This document shows positions 48,668-58,355 of a DNA stretch of 64,000 nucleotides, piece after piece (position 1 is the stretch's first letter; the number at the start of each line of letters is the position of its first letter). Position numbers and translations under genes: made by a program. Under the pieces are notes generated by a model. It saw only the letters and a list, made by a program, of their open reading frames with translations, did not search any database and was not told the origin of the DNA. Source of the stretch: Pseudomonas campi. GTDB lineage: Bacteria; Pseudomonadota; Gammaproteobacteria; Pseudomonadales; Pseudomonadaceae. The DNA lies in NCBI RefSeq assembly GCF_013200955.2, contig NZ_CP053697.2:186001-250000 (forward strand), given 5' to 3'.

Positions 48668-48812
48668 GACATAACACCTTACAAACGCATGTGTCCGCAT
48701 TGTTCCACAAAGGCCGCGGGCGCAGCAAACGCGCGGCTCGGCGAATGGGCACTGGAGCCAAAAGCGGCTATTCTGGCGCCCTTTTCGGCCATCCCGACTC
48801 AGGTGAAACGAC

Positions 48813-49466
48813 GTGCGCCTTGCCCTCTTCGACCTCGACAACACCCTGCTCGCCGGTGACAGCGACCACAGCTGGGGTGAATTCCTCTGCCAGCGCGGCC
48901 TGGTCGACGCCGTGGCGTACCAGGCGCGCAACGATGCCTTCTATGCCGACTACTGCGCCGGCAAGCTGGATGTGGTGGCCTACCAGAACTTCAGCCAGGC
49001 GATTCTCGGCCGTACCGACATGGCGCAACTGGCGCAGTGGCACGCCGAATTCATGCGCGAGGTGATCGAGCCGATCATCCTGGCCAAGGGCGAGGCGCTG
49101 CTGGCGCAGCACCGCGCGGCCGGCGACAAGCTGGTGATCATCACCGCGACCAACCGCTTCGTCACCGCGCCGATTGCCGCGCGCCTGGGCGTCGACACCC
49201 TGCTGGCCACCGAATGCGGCATGCAGGATGGCCGCTACAGCGGGCAGATCACTGGGGTTCCCTGTTACCAGGGTGGCAAGGTGGTGCGCCTCGGCGAGTG
49301 GTTGCAAGAAACCGGCTACAGCCTGGACGACAGCTACTTCTACAGCGACTCGCGCAACGACCTGCCGCTGCTGGAACAGGTGGACCACCCGGTAGCGGTG
49401 GACCCGGACGACACCCTGCGCGCCATCGCCAGCGAGCGCGGCTGGCCGGTGCTCTCGCTGCGTTGA
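48813..49466 (+). CDS. HAD-IB family phosphatase (SerB-like)
   Basis: A 217-residue HAD-IB hydrolase: motif [17 protein letters not shown], motif [22 protein letters not shown], and motif [18 protein letters not shown]. It starts at GTG 48813 and is divergent from rppH (145 bp gap). The same neighbour is present in PAO1. Close homologues include histidinol-phosphate and phosphoserine phosphatases, so the substrate is open. Confidence 0.88.
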   Translation: MRLALFDLDNTLLAGDSDHSWGEFLCQRGLVDAVAYQARNDAFYADYCAGKLDVVAYQNFSQAILGRTDMAQLAQWHAEFMREVIEPIILAKGEALLAQHRAAGDKLVIITATNRFVTAPIAARLGVDTLLATECGMQDGRYSGQITGVPCYQGGKVVRLGEWLQETGYSLDDSYFYSDSRNDLPLLEQVDHPVAVDPDDTLRAIASERGWPVLSLR

Positions 49467-49476
49467 AGAGTGTTCT

Positions 49477-49528
49477 GTAGGGCGGGTGAAACCCGCGTAA
49501 CCCTCTACGCGGGTTTCACCCGCCCTAC
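49477..49528. repeat. REP-type perfect hairpin repeat (GTAGGGCGGGTG family)
   Basis: Arms starting GTAGGGCGGGTGAAACCC and their exact complement meet around a short loop. It lies between the convergent HAD-IB and DUF2269 genes and may serve as their common transcript end. Confidence 0.85.
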
Positions 49529-49532
49529 GCAA

Positions 49533-50000
49533 TCACAGCGGCTTGGCCACCATCAGCCAGAAGATCGCGATAAACGCCAGGAACGCCGGCCAGCCCAGCA
49601 CGAACCAGATGCGCATGTAGCGGTTGGCCAGTTCCGGCAGCGGCGTGCCATCGCGCAGCGCTTGGACGGCCATATTGCGTACACGGATCTGCAGCCACAA
49701 CACCGGCAGCCAGCACAGCCCGGCGAAGACGAACAAGCCCGCGCTCCACAGCAGCCAGAACTGGCTCAGCGGCCAGCCGGCGATCTTCGCCAGGGCCAGG
49801 CCGCTGAGTGGCTGGAACACCGCGCTGGTGGCAATGAACAGCCAGTCGGCGGTGACCAGATGGCGGAAGGTCGCGGCGATCACCGGCACTTCACCGCTGC
49901 GCCAGGCGCGCAGGGCGTAGTAGGCCGAGCCCAGGCCGGTGCCGAACAGCAGGGTGGCGGAGAGGATATGCAGGGTCTTGAGCAGCAGGTACAGACTCAT
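49533..50000 (-). CDS. DUF2269-family integral membrane protein
   Basis: A 155-residue protein with about four membrane helices (LLLKTLHILSATLLFGTGLGSAYYAL; LFIATSAVFQPLSGLALA; FWLLWSAGLFVFAGLCWLPVLWLQI; WFVLGWPAFLAFIAIFWLMV). The early KTLHILSATLLFGTG with histidine resembles the DUF2269 signature. Function unknown. Its start overlaps the SDR-DoxX gene by 4 bp, so it is the last gene of a three-gene operon. Confidence 0.83.
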   Translation of the reverse strand: MSLYLLLKTLHILSATLLFGTGLGSAYYALRAWRSGEVPVIAATFRHLVTADWLFIATSAVFQPLSGLALAKIAGWPLSQFWLLWSAGLFVFAGLCWLPVLWLQIRVRNMAVQALRDGTPLPELANRYMRIWFVLGWPAFLAFIAIFWLMVAKPL

Positions 50001-51268
50001 CCGTGCCTCTTGTCAGGTGGAGGGGACAGCCACAGCAGCCAGAGACTGAGCAGTAGCACGGCGAAGTTCTTGCCGACGGCCATGTAAGGGTCAAACCAGT
50101 AGTGCGGTAACCACAGGCTGATGGTCAGGCTGTAGGCCAGCATCAGCCCGATCTGGGCGTGCAGTATTGGCTGCCGCCAGCGTCGCAGCAGTAGGCCGAA
50201 ACCCAGCGCGGCGTCGAGCAGGGCCCCGCTGATGACGGCCAGCTTGCCTGGCCAGCCGGTGATACCCGCTTCGGCCATGATGCGCAGACCCCAGTCGAAA
50301 CCGGGGCCCAGGCACACCAACGCAGTACCCAACCAGATCAGCAACAACACTGCCAGCACCAGGGGTTGCAAGGCCATGGCGCAGCTCTGTGCCGCCTGTG
50401 GCCAGTCGTGCAGGCGACTGCTCAGAGGCGCGCAGCGGAAGCCGCAGGTGCTGGCCAGGGCATCGCCACCGGCCAGATTGTCGCGTTGCGCCAGGCGCAA
50501 GGTCTGTGGGTTCAGCGCCGCCCAGCCCATGCGTTCGCCGAGAATGGCGCCCAGTCGGGACAGTGCTGCCGGCAGTACCCAGTAACGCGCTGCTGGCCAA
50601 CCCTGGGCGTGCCGTAACTGATCGAGCAATTGTCCCTGGGTCATGGCCTGCGGGCCAACCAGCGGTAGCACGGTCGACTGCACGGGCCAGTTACGCAGCA
50701 GCGCCAGCACGGCGCCGCAGAGGTCATCGACATGTAACGGCTGCAGCTGCGCGCGGTTGTTCAGCAGAGGTATCACTGGCCAGGGGGACAGGCGTTGCAA
50801 CCAGGCACTGCTGGTTCCACCGGGGCCCAGGACCAGCGACGGGCGCAGCACTACGGCGGGTCGACCGAGCTGCAGCAGATAGTCGTCGGCCCGTGCCTTG
50901 CTGGCGAGAAAAGGTACATCGGCCTGCATGCCTGCACCGAGGGCAGAAATCTGCAGCACTCGTACGCCATGCTGGCTGGCCAGATCGAACAGGGCGCACG
51001 TGCCTGCGGTCTGCAACCGGCACATGCCGGCCAGGTCGCTGGACAGTTCACCAGCGGCATTGATCAGCAAGTCGATAGCGGGTGGCCAGGTGAAGCTCGT
51101 CGGCTCATCAGCCAGCTCGCGCAAATCCAGGCGTTGCCATGCGACGCCGGGTAGCGGTCGTTCGACAACCTGTCGGCTGGTCGCCACGATCTGGTGCCCT
51201 GCTTGGGTCAGGGCAACTAGCAGATGGCGCCCGATAAAGCCGGTGGCGCCTACCAGCAGAATACGCAT
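49997..51268 (-). CDS. SDR/NAD(P)-binding protein fused to a DoxX-like membrane domain
   Basis: A 423-residue two-domain protein. Residues 1-~290 are an atypical SDR (MRILLVGATGFIGRHLLVAL nucleotide-binding loop, LLINAAGELSSDL, and a substrate-domain stretch). Residues ~300-415 have four hydrophobic helices of DoxX-like type (LVLAVLLLIWLGTALVCLGPGFDWGL; LAVISGALLDAALGFGLLL; GLMLAYSLTISLWL; FAVLLLSLWLLWL). Such fusions resemble NADH-ubiquinone oxidoreductase subunit A9-like SDRs. It overlaps both neighbours, which are DUF2269-like membrane proteins. The reaction is unknown. Confidence 0.83.
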   Translation of the reverse strand: MRILLVGATGFIGRHLLVALTQAGHQIVATSRQVVERPLPGVAWQRLDLRELADEPTSFTWPPAIDLLINAAGELSSDLAGMCRLQTAGTCALFDLASQHGVRVLQISALGAGMQADVPFLASKARADDYLLQLGRPAVVLRPSLVLGPGGTSSAWLQRLSPWPVIPLLNNRAQLQPLHVDDLCGAVLALLRNWPVQSTVLPLVGPQAMTQGQLLDQLRHAQGWPAARYWVLPAALSRLGAILGERMGWAALNPQTLRLAQRDNLAGGDALASTCGFRCAPLSSRLHDWPQAAQSCAMALQPLVLAVLLLIWLGTALVCLGPGFDWGLRIMAEAGITGWPGKLAVISGALLDAALGFGLLLRRWRQPILHAQIGLMLAYSLTISLWLPHYWFDPYMAVGKNFAVLLLSLWLLWLSPPPDKRHG

Positions 51269-51708
51269 CAGGCCGGCTTGGCCCCCATCAGGGCGAAGAT
51301 CGCCAGCAGCAGCACCAGCATCAGCACGCCATAGGCGATGACGAAACGCAGCAGCTTGACCGGCACTGCGCCGCCGACTGCGGTCTGCCAGGTGCCCAGG
51401 CGGCCGTGCAGGAGCAGGCCGAAGAGGATCAGCAGGGCGAACAGGATGGCGCTGTACAGCAGCCAGCTGGCACCCAGCGGCAGGCCAACCGTGTGCACCA
51501 GCCACCAGCCGCTGACCGGCAGGCTCAGGGCCAGCACGCCGAGGGCCGGCAGGCTGTACAGGCGGGTGACGCGCAGCTTGCGCGTCAGTACGGCTGCATC
51601 GCCGCCCTTGTTGGCTTTCCACAGCATGAAGCAGTGGGCAATGAAGCCGGCCAGGATCAGCACGGCCGGAATCAGGTGGGCGAATTTCAGCAGCTGGTAG
51701 TGTTCCAT
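51268..51708 (-). CDS. DUF2269-like integral membrane protein
   Basis: A 146-residue protein with four hydrophobic helices (QLLKFAHLIPAVLILAGFIAHCFML first). Histidines and an arginine-rich loop (TRKLRVTRLY) recur in the same places as in the gene at 49533, so the two look like diverged paralogues. The start may be ATG 51708 or GTG 51711. Its stop touches the SDR-DoxX start (TGATG). It is 30 bp after ilvA. Confidence 0.78.
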   Translation of the reverse strand: MEHYQLLKFAHLIPAVLILAGFIAHCFMLWKANKGGDAAVLTRKLRVTRLYSLPALGVLALSLPVSGWWLVHTVGLPLGASWLLYSAILFALLILFGLLLHGRLGTWQTAVGGAVPVKLLRFVIAYGVLMLVLLLAIFALMGAKPA

Positions 51709-51738
51709 CACGGATGTCCTGTATTCGAGTTATTCGAG

Positions 51739-53256
51739 TTATTTGCCGAGGAACAGCTTGTAGGCCGGGTTGTCGCTCTCGTCCCAGTAGGGATAGCCGA
51801 TGGCATCCAGGGTGGCCGGGATCAGCGGGCGCTCGCTCACCGGCACTTGCAGGGCGGCCAGCACGCGGCCGTCGGCGGCGCCGTGGTTGCGGTAGTGGAA
51901 CATGCTGATGTTCCAGCGCCCGCCGAGCTTGTTGAGGAAGTTGAACAGCGCACCCGGGCGCTCCGGGAACTCGAAGCGGAACACGCATTCGTCCGGCACC
52001 GCCGCCGCGTGGCCGCCGACCATGTGGCGGATATGCAGCTTGGCCAGTTCGTTGTCGGTCAGGTCGAGCACCGGGAAGCCCTGGTCGCGCAGGCCCTGCA
52101 CCAGGGCCGCGCGCGGGTCGCTCTCCGGGTGGGTCTGCACGCCGACGAAGATGTGCGCCTCGCCGTCGCTGTGGTAGCGGTAGTTGAACTCGGTGATCTG
52201 GCGCTTGCCGATCGCCTCGCAGAAGGTCTTGAAGCTGCCCGGCTGCTCGGGGATGGTCACCGCGATGATCGCTTCGCGCTTCTCGCCCAGCTCGGCGCGC
52301 TCGGCGACATGGCGCAGGCGGTCGAAGTTGACGTTGGCGCCGGAGTCGATGCCAACCAGCACCTTGCCGCTGCAGCCTTCGCGCTCGACGTACTTCTTGA
52401 TCCCGGCCACCGAGAGGGCGCCGGCCGGCTCGGTGATCGAACGGGTGTCGTCGTAGATGTCCTTGATTGCCGCGCAGATCTCGTCGGTGCTGACGGTGAT
52501 CACCTCGTCGACATAGTCCTTGCAGACGTCGAAGGTGTGCTGGCCGATCTGCGCCACCGCCACGCCATCGGCGAACAGCCCGACGCTCGGCAGCACCACG
52601 CGCGAGCCGGCGGCCATGGCGGCCTGCAGGCAGTTGGAATCGTCCGGCTCGACGCCGATCACGCGGATATCCGGGCGCAGGTATTTGACGTAGGCGGCGA
52701 TGCCGGCGATCAGCCCGCCGCCGCCGACCGGGACGAAGATGGCGTCCAGCTGGCCCGGCTGTTGACGCAGGATCTCCATGGCCACGGTGCCCTGGCCGGC
52801 GATGGTGTCCGGGTCGTCATAGGGGTGCACATAGACGTAGCCCTTTTCTTCCACCAGTTTCAGCGAATAGGCCAGCGCCTCGGGGAAGCTGTCGCCGTGC
52901 AGCACCACCTTGCCGCCGCGCGAGCGCACGCCGTTGACCTTGATCTCCGGGGTGGTCTTGGGCATCACGATGGTGGCCTTGACCCCCATGTGCTTGGCGG
53001 CCAGGGCCAGGCCCTGGGCATGGTTGCCGGCCGAGGCGGTGACCACACCACAGGCCAGTTGCTCGGCCGTGAGGTGTGCCAGCTTGTTGTAGGCGCCACG
53101 AATCTTGAACGAGTACACCGGCTGCAGGTCTTCGCGCTTGAGCAGAATCTGGTTGCCGGTGCGCTCGGAAAGCTGGCGGGCAGGTTGCAGCGGGGTTTCC
53201 ACGGCGACGTCATAGACGCGCGAGGTGAGGATCTTCTTGACGTACTGTTCGAGCAT
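51739..53256 (-). CDS. ilvA: Threonine ammonia-lyase (biosynthetic), IlvA
   Basis: A 505-residue PLP enzyme making 2-oxobutanoate for isoleucine. The PLP lysine is in PVYSFKIRGAYNKLAHL, the phosphate loop is PVGGGGLIAGIA, and two C-terminal ACT-like regulatory domains follow (REAIIAVTIPEQPGSFKTFC; DECVFRFEFPERPGALFNFL), indicating feedback control by isoleucine/valine. It starts at ATG 53256; upstream in-frame sequence overlaps the divergent rpiA region. Confidence 0.95.
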   Translation of the reverse strand: MLEQYVKKILTSRVYDVAVETPLQPARQLSERTGNQILLKREDLQPVYSFKIRGAYNKLAHLTAEQLACGVVTASAGNHAQGLALAAKHMGVKATIVMPKTTPEIKVNGVRSRGGKVVLHGDSFPEALAYSLKLVEEKGYVYVHPYDDPDTIAGQGTVAMEILRQQPGQLDAIFVPVGGGGLIAGIAAYVKYLRPDIRVIGVEPDDSNCLQAAMAAGSRVVLPSVGLFADGVAVAQIGQHTFDVCKDYVDEVITVSTDEICAAIKDIYDDTRSITEPAGALSVAGIKKYVEREGCSGKVLVGIDSGANVNFDRLRHVAERAELGEKREAIIAVTIPEQPGSFKTFCEAIGKRQITEFNYRYHSDGEAHIFVGVQTHPESDPRAALVQGLRDQGFPVLDLTDNELAKLHIRHMVGGHAAAVPDECVFRFEFPERPGALFNFLNKLGGRWNISMFHYRNHGAADGRVLAALQVPVSERPLIPATLDAIGYPYWDESDNPAYKLFLGK

Positions 53257-53430
53257 CACGGCTTCACTGGCGGGCTTTTCACGGATTCCGGAGTCTACCC
53301 CAGCGCTCCGACCGGCGGCCACCGGCGCAAAGCCCAGAACAGTAGGGCGTGGCGATAAAACACAGCCGCTGGGCCGGGTGGCGAGGCTATAATTCGCCCC
53401 TTCCCGTACTCCCCAGGCGCAGACCCCGTG

Positions 53431-54105
53431 ATGACCCAGGATCAGCTCAAGCAGGCCGTGGCCCAGGCCGCCGTCGACCATATCCTTCCCTTTCTCGACA
53501 GCAAGAGTGTGATCGGCGTCGGCACCGGCTCCACCGCCAACTGCTTCATCGACGCCCTGGCCCAGCACAAGATGGCCTTCGACGGCGCCGTGGCCAGCTC
53601 CGAAGCCACCGCCGCGCGCCTCAAGGGCCATGGCATCCCGGTGTACGACTTGAACAGCGTCAGCGAGCTGGAGTTCTACATCGACGGCGCCGACGAGAGC
53701 GACGAGCACCTCAACCTGATCAAGGGCGGCGGCGCCGCGCTGACCCGCGAGAAGATCGTCGCGGCGGTGGCCAAGACCTTCATCTGCATCGCCGACGCCA
53801 GCAAGCTGGTGCCGGTACTCGGCAACTTCCCGCTGCCGGTGGAAGTCATCCCCATGGCCCGCAGCCATGTGGCCCGCCAGCTGGTCAAGCTGGGCGGCGA
53901 CCCGGTGTACCGTGAGGGCGTGCTGACCGACAACGGCAATATCATCCTCGACGTGTTCAACATGAGCATCACCGACCCGGTGGAGCTGGAAACCCAGATC
54001 AACGCCATCGTCGGCGTGGTCACCAACGGCCTGTTCGCCGCGCGTCCGGCCGACCTGCTGCTGCTCGGCACCTCCGAAGGTGTGAAGACGCTGAAGAACG
54101 CCTGA
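53431..54105 (+). CDS. rpiA: Ribose-5-phosphate isomerase A
   Basis: A 224-residue RpiA of normal length, interconverting ribose-5-P and ribulose-5-P. Motifs: [21 protein letters not shown] with the flanking [22 protein letters not shown] catalytic segment, and [18 protein letters not shown]. Tandem GTG 53428/ATG 53431; the second matches the family start ([18 protein letters not shown]). It is divergent from ilvA, as in PAO1. Confidence 0.96.
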   Translation: MTQDQLKQAVAQAAVDHILPFLDSKSVIGVGTGSTANCFIDALAQHKMAFDGAVASSEATAARLKGHGIPVYDLNSVSELEFYIDGADESDEHLNLIKGGGAALTREKIVAAVAKTFICIADASKLVPVLGNFPLPVEVIPMARSHVARQLVKLGGDPVYREGVLTDNGNIILDVFNMSITDPVELETQINAIVGVVTNGLFAARPADLLLLGTSEGVKTLKNA

Positions 54106-54131
54106 TGCCTGGCTAGCTGCCTGCGTAGAAG

Positions 54132-54158
54132 AAACCGGCCCAGGCCGGTTTTTTTATG
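54132..54158 (+). terminator. Intrinsic terminator of rpiA
   Basis: AAACCGGCC-CA-GGCCGGTTTTTTT. Confidence 0.85.
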
Positions 54159-54414
54159 TCCTGTACCCGGTAACTGTTGATGCAAGTCGGTGTTTCGTAA
54201 GGAGCGTCCTTATGCGGGGAGATAAGGATCTTCGCGGACTTACCCCACGCAGGCTGAGGTGTCTGCCCACCCAGGGGACTTCGGTGCGCGCGGCGCACCC
54301 CGCGCAAGAGCCGCCCCCGCGAAAGTGAGTAGGTGCTGGCGTGCTGAACTGACCGGCGGGGTACGAGCGTCTAAGCTTAGCGGGGCTTTCCCACCCACAC
54401 ACCGGAGTCAGCCA
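54159..54414 (+). other. Leader of the DUF1508 gene: structured, no gene seen
   Basis: Contains small inverted repeats: TAAGGA-GCG-TCCTTA, GGTGCGC-GCG-GCGCACC (54283-54299) and the 10-bp palindrome CTAAGCTTAG (54371-54380). GAACTG (54346) and TCTAA (54370) resemble an AlgU/sigma-22 promoter but are 18 bp apart, slightly long. No coding sequence is supportable. Confidence 0.3.
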
Positions 54415-54747
54415 ATGGCTAGTAAGTTCGTTCTGAAGACCGCCAGCAATGGTCAGTTCCACTTCAATCTGCACGCCGGCAACGGCGAGAGCATCCTCAA
54501 TAGTGAGCAGTACAAGGCCAAGCAATCGGCCCTGGACGGTATCGAGTCGGTGCGCAAGAACGCGCAGCGCGAGGGCGCCTTCGAGATCAAGGCGGCCGCC
54601 GGCGGCAAGTTCCATTTCGTGCTCAAGGCCAGCAATGGCCAGGTGGTCGGCCAGAGCCAGATGTATGCCAGCGAAGCCGGCGCAGAGGCCGGTTGCGAGT
54701 CGGTGAAGAGGAGTGCGCCGGACGCGAGCCTGCAGGACGACAGCTGA
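54415..54747 (+). CDS. DUF1508 (YegP-like) two-repeat protein
   Basis: A 110-residue protein made of two DUF1508 repeats: MASKFVLKTASNGQFHFNLHAGNGESILNSEQY and GAFEIKAAAGGKFHFVLKASNGQVVGQSQMYASEAGAEAGCESVK. Each repeat carries the F.F.L.A.NG....S..Y pattern. Enteric YegP is used as a structural model, with no known function. ATG 54415 has GGAG upstream. It stands alone after rpiA. Confidence 0.9.
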   Translation: MASKFVLKTASNGQFHFNLHAGNGESILNSEQYKAKQSALDGIESVRKNAQREGAFEIKAAAGGKFHFVLKASNGQVVGQSQMYASEAGAEAGCESVKRSAPDASLQDDS

Positions 54748-54754
54748 TTGATCT

Positions 54755-54794
54755 CCCCTCTCCCACCTGTGGGAGAGGGGCCGGGGGAGAGGGG
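54755..54794. repeat. Dispersed CCCTCTCCC repeat (inverted copy)
   Basis: CCCCTCTCCCAC-CTG-TGGGAGAGGGG then CCGGGGGAGAGGGG; same family as 28448-28486. It lies between convergent genes and can act as a terminator. Confidence 0.75.
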
Positions 54795-54814
54795 CGAGGC
54801 CCGCGTTGGGCTAC

Positions 54815-55738
54815 TTATTCCCCGGCCTTTTTCTTGAACACGTAAAACAGGTTCGGCTCGCTCACCACGTACAGGTTGCCATCGTCGTCCATGGCCACTC
54901 CTTCGGCCTGCGGCACTCCCTTCTTGAGGTCGTGCCGGCCACCGACCAGGGACAGCATGCTGATCGGCTTGCCGTCGACATTCAGCTCCAGCACCAGGCG
55001 CGATTCGTCGGACAGCGCCAGCAGGTGCCCGCTGCGCTCGTCGTATTGCAGGCTGGACAGGTCGCGCACAAACAGCCCGGCATCGCGCTCGGGATCGTCG
55101 ACCACATGCACGGCAAAGGGCTTGTCCGGGTTGCTGTGGGGGAAACCGTGAATCTCGAAGATCTGCACCGGGTCGCGCTCCTTGGCGGCGAACAGACGCT
55201 GGTTGGCTGCGTCGTACGCCAGCCCCTCGAAACCCTTGTTGCCGTTGCGGCCGATGCCCAGAGACAGCTGTTCGGAGTCAGCGGCGTCGACGAAGGCGGT
55301 GTCCTCGCTGAGGTGTACGCGGAACAGGCGCTGCTCGCGCTCGTCGGTGACCACGTAGATGCCGGGGCTGATGTACTCGATCGCCTCCGGGTCGCCGAAG
55401 CCGACGATGGGCACGCGCCGCAGCACCCGACCGTCGAGGCTCAGCTCGATGATCTCGGATTTTTTGTTGGTCACGGTGAACAGGCTGCGGCGATCCGGAT
55501 CGTAGGTCAGCGCCGAGACATCGGCGTCCAGGCCGTCGATCGGTTGTGCCTGCAGGGTGGCGACATAGTCCGGCAGCCAGATCGACTGTTCGCGCCACTC
55601 GGCGGCATGGCGCCATTCTTGCACCAGAAACCAGCCTCTTTCGAACAGGCGCAAATACTGGGCGGCCACTGCAGCGAGCAGCAGAGCGGCCAGCAGCAGC
55701 GCCGGCACGAAGAAGCGGGCTTGGGTCAGGCGTCGCAT
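54815..55738 (-). CDS. SdiA-regulated-like beta-propeller protein (paralogue 1)
   Basis: A 307-residue protein with an N-terminal membrane anchor/signal (VPALLLAALLLAAVAAQYL) and a periplasmic repeat domain of SdiA-regulated type: DVSALTYDPDRRSLFTVTNKKSEIIELSLDGRVLRRVPIVGFGDPEAIEYI, KGFEGLAYDAANQRLFAAKERDP, DLSSLQYDERSGHLLALSDESRLVLELNVDGK, and PQAEGVAMDDDGNLYVVSEPNLFYVF. The last blocks recur nearly unchanged in the protein at 58356. Function is unknown. ATG 55738 has AAGGTGA upstream. Confidence 0.85.
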   Translation of the reverse strand: MRRLTQARFFVPALLLAALLLAAVAAQYLRLFERGWFLVQEWRHAAEWREQSIWLPDYVATLQAQPIDGLDADVSALTYDPDRRSLFTVTNKKSEIIELSLDGRVLRRVPIVGFGDPEAIEYISPGIYVVTDEREQRLFRVHLSEDTAFVDAADSEQLSLGIGRNGNKGFEGLAYDAANQRLFAAKERDPVQIFEIHGFPHSNPDKPFAVHVVDDPERDAGLFVRDLSSLQYDERSGHLLALSDESRLVLELNVDGKPISMLSLVGGRHDLKKGVPQAEGVAMDDDGNLYVVSEPNLFYVFKKKAGE

Positions 55739-55824
55739 GGGGTCACCTTGTTGATCAGGGGCCAGCATGAATAACACAGCGGAGCTGAAGCCAAGCTTAA
55801 AGAGAGTTACCGAAGTCTACCGGC

Positions 55825-56850
55825 ATGGAACCCGCAGGCATGTCAGTGTTACCCGAACAGCGCGTTCTCACCACTCTGCACACCGTGGCGCTGGCAGTGC
55901 AGGCCCTCGGTCATGGCGGCGTCGCGGCCGAGCTGGTGCTGGACGGCAGTGGCATCAGCGCCAGCGAGCTGGACAACCCGGCGCGCCTGATCAGCCATGC
56001 CCAGGAGCTGCGTGTGCTGGCCAATGCCTGTGCGTATAACCGCGACTCGGCGCTGGGCCTGAGCCTGGGCAAGCGCATGCATGTTTCGGCTTACGGCATC
56101 CTCGGCTATACCATGCTCGCCAGCCGCACCCTGGGCGAGGCGCTGCGCCTGGCCATCGCCCATCCGGCGCTGCTCGGCACCTACTTCCAGCTCAATCTGC
56201 TGGCGACCGATGACGAAGTCCGGCTGACCGCTGCCGGCTACCGCTACGCCTCGCAAATGGAAGTGTTCAATACCGAGCTGTGCCTGGCCTCGCTGCTCAC
56301 CGTAGTGCAGGACCTGCTTGGCGAGTCGGTGCGCCCGCGCCGTCTGCTGCTGGCCTATCGCAGCCCAGCGCATGGCGCCAGCTATGGCGAAAAGCTCGGC
56401 TGTCCGGTGGAGTTCGGCGCCGGCAGCAATGCCCTGTGCTTCAACCCGGCACTGCTCGAACGGCCCCTGCCGCTGGCCGATCCGGTCAGTCACCAACACG
56501 GCCTGCAGCAGTGCCTGCAGCTGGAAACGCAGTTCCACAGCCGCCAGGATCTGTGCGAGCAGATCCGCCAGCAACTCAATGGCGATCTGGCCGGCTGCGT
56601 CAGCCTGGAGCAGGTGGCGGGCCGCCTGCACCGTTCCGCGCGCACTCTGCGCCGTCATCTGCAACAGCTCAACACCAGCTTCCAGCACCTGCTCGACGAG
56701 GTGCGCTACGACAAGGCGCGGCAGTTGCTGCAGCAGACCGACCTGCCGATCTACCTGATCGCCGAACAGCTCGGCTACAGCGAAGCGGCCAGCTTCCGCC
56801 ACGCCTTCCAGCGCTGGAGCGGCCTGGCGCCGAGCGACTTCCGCCGCTGA
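55825..56850 (+). CDS. AraC-family regulator with arabinose-binding-like domain
   Basis: A 341-residue regulator with a ligand domain (about residues 15-205; GYTMLASRTLGEALRLAIAHPALLG) and a C-terminal AraC HTH (VSLEQVAGRLHRSARTLRRHLQQLNTSFQHLLDEVRYDKARQLLQ; IYLIAEQLGYSEAASFRHAFQRWSGLAPSDFRR). It is divergent from SdiA-regulated paralogue 1 and 393 bp before the acetylpolyamine amidohydrolase, both candidate targets. Start is ATG 55825 or ATG 55840; neither has a strong ribosome-binding site. Confidence 0.87.
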   Translation: MEPAGMSVLPEQRVLTTLHTVALAVQALGHGGVAAELVLDGSGISASELDNPARLISHAQELRVLANACAYNRDSALGLSLGKRMHVSAYGILGYTMLASRTLGEALRLAIAHPALLGTYFQLNLLATDDEVRLTAAGYRYASQMEVFNTELCLASLLTVVQDLLGESVRPRRLLLAYRSPAHGASYGEKLGCPVEFGAGSNALCFNPALLERPLPLADPVSHQHGLQQCLQLETQFHSRQDLCEQIRQQLNGDLAGCVSLEQVAGRLHRSARTLRRHLQQLNTSFQHLLDEVRYDKARQLLQQTDLPIYLIAEQLGYSEAASFRHAFQRWSGLAPSDFRR

Positions 56851-57243
56851 AATCGACTCCTGCGGAGCGCGGATGTAATCCGGGAATGCGGCCTGCTGGA
56901 ACGCCTGCGGGGTAACTTGGCCGCAATTATCCCCTTCTGACCGGAACTATCGTTCTGCCTGTCCCGGGCCGCTGAGAGAATCAGTCGAAAGCCGCTGGTG
57001 GCTTTGGTTTTCTTATAAAGATCAATAAAAACAATTGGTTGTGAGTTATTTGGATGGTTTTTGGCGATGTCTATAGCAGCCCTGAGTATGGCGTTCGGCG
57101 CTCTGGGGCTGCGCTATGCAGGCGCTTTACGCGGCCTCCTTGCTCGCACCGTGACCGACTTGACCGGTGAGGGGGCGGCGTATCCGCCGCTCTCCCTGAC
57201 CTTCTGCCTATGACGGGCTCCGCCGGAGTCCGGGGAGTCCCTT
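56851..57243. other. Intergenic region, no gene seen
   Basis: Contains a degenerate single REP arm at about 56868-56885 (GCGGATGTAATCCGGG), an AT-rich stretch around 57010-57060, and a hairpin GCGGCG-TATC-CGCCGC (57175-57190) in the 5' leader of the downstream gene. No convincing promoter or small ORF. Confidence 0.4.
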
Positions 57244-58281
<1,038 letters not shown>

Positions 58282-58310
58282 CCGACCCAGCCCGCACGCG
58301 CCCCTGAAAC

Positions 58311-58341
58311 GACGACGCCCCGCAAATTGCGGGGCGTCGTC
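58311..58341. terminator. Near-perfect palindromic terminator between convergent genes
   Basis: GACGACGCCCCGCAA-A-TTGCGGGGCGTCGTC: 15 complementary bases around one base. There is no clear T-tract on either side, so termination may be weak, or the structure may act as a 3'-end barrier. Confidence 0.6.
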
Positions 58342-58355
58342 GATCTGGGTGCGGC

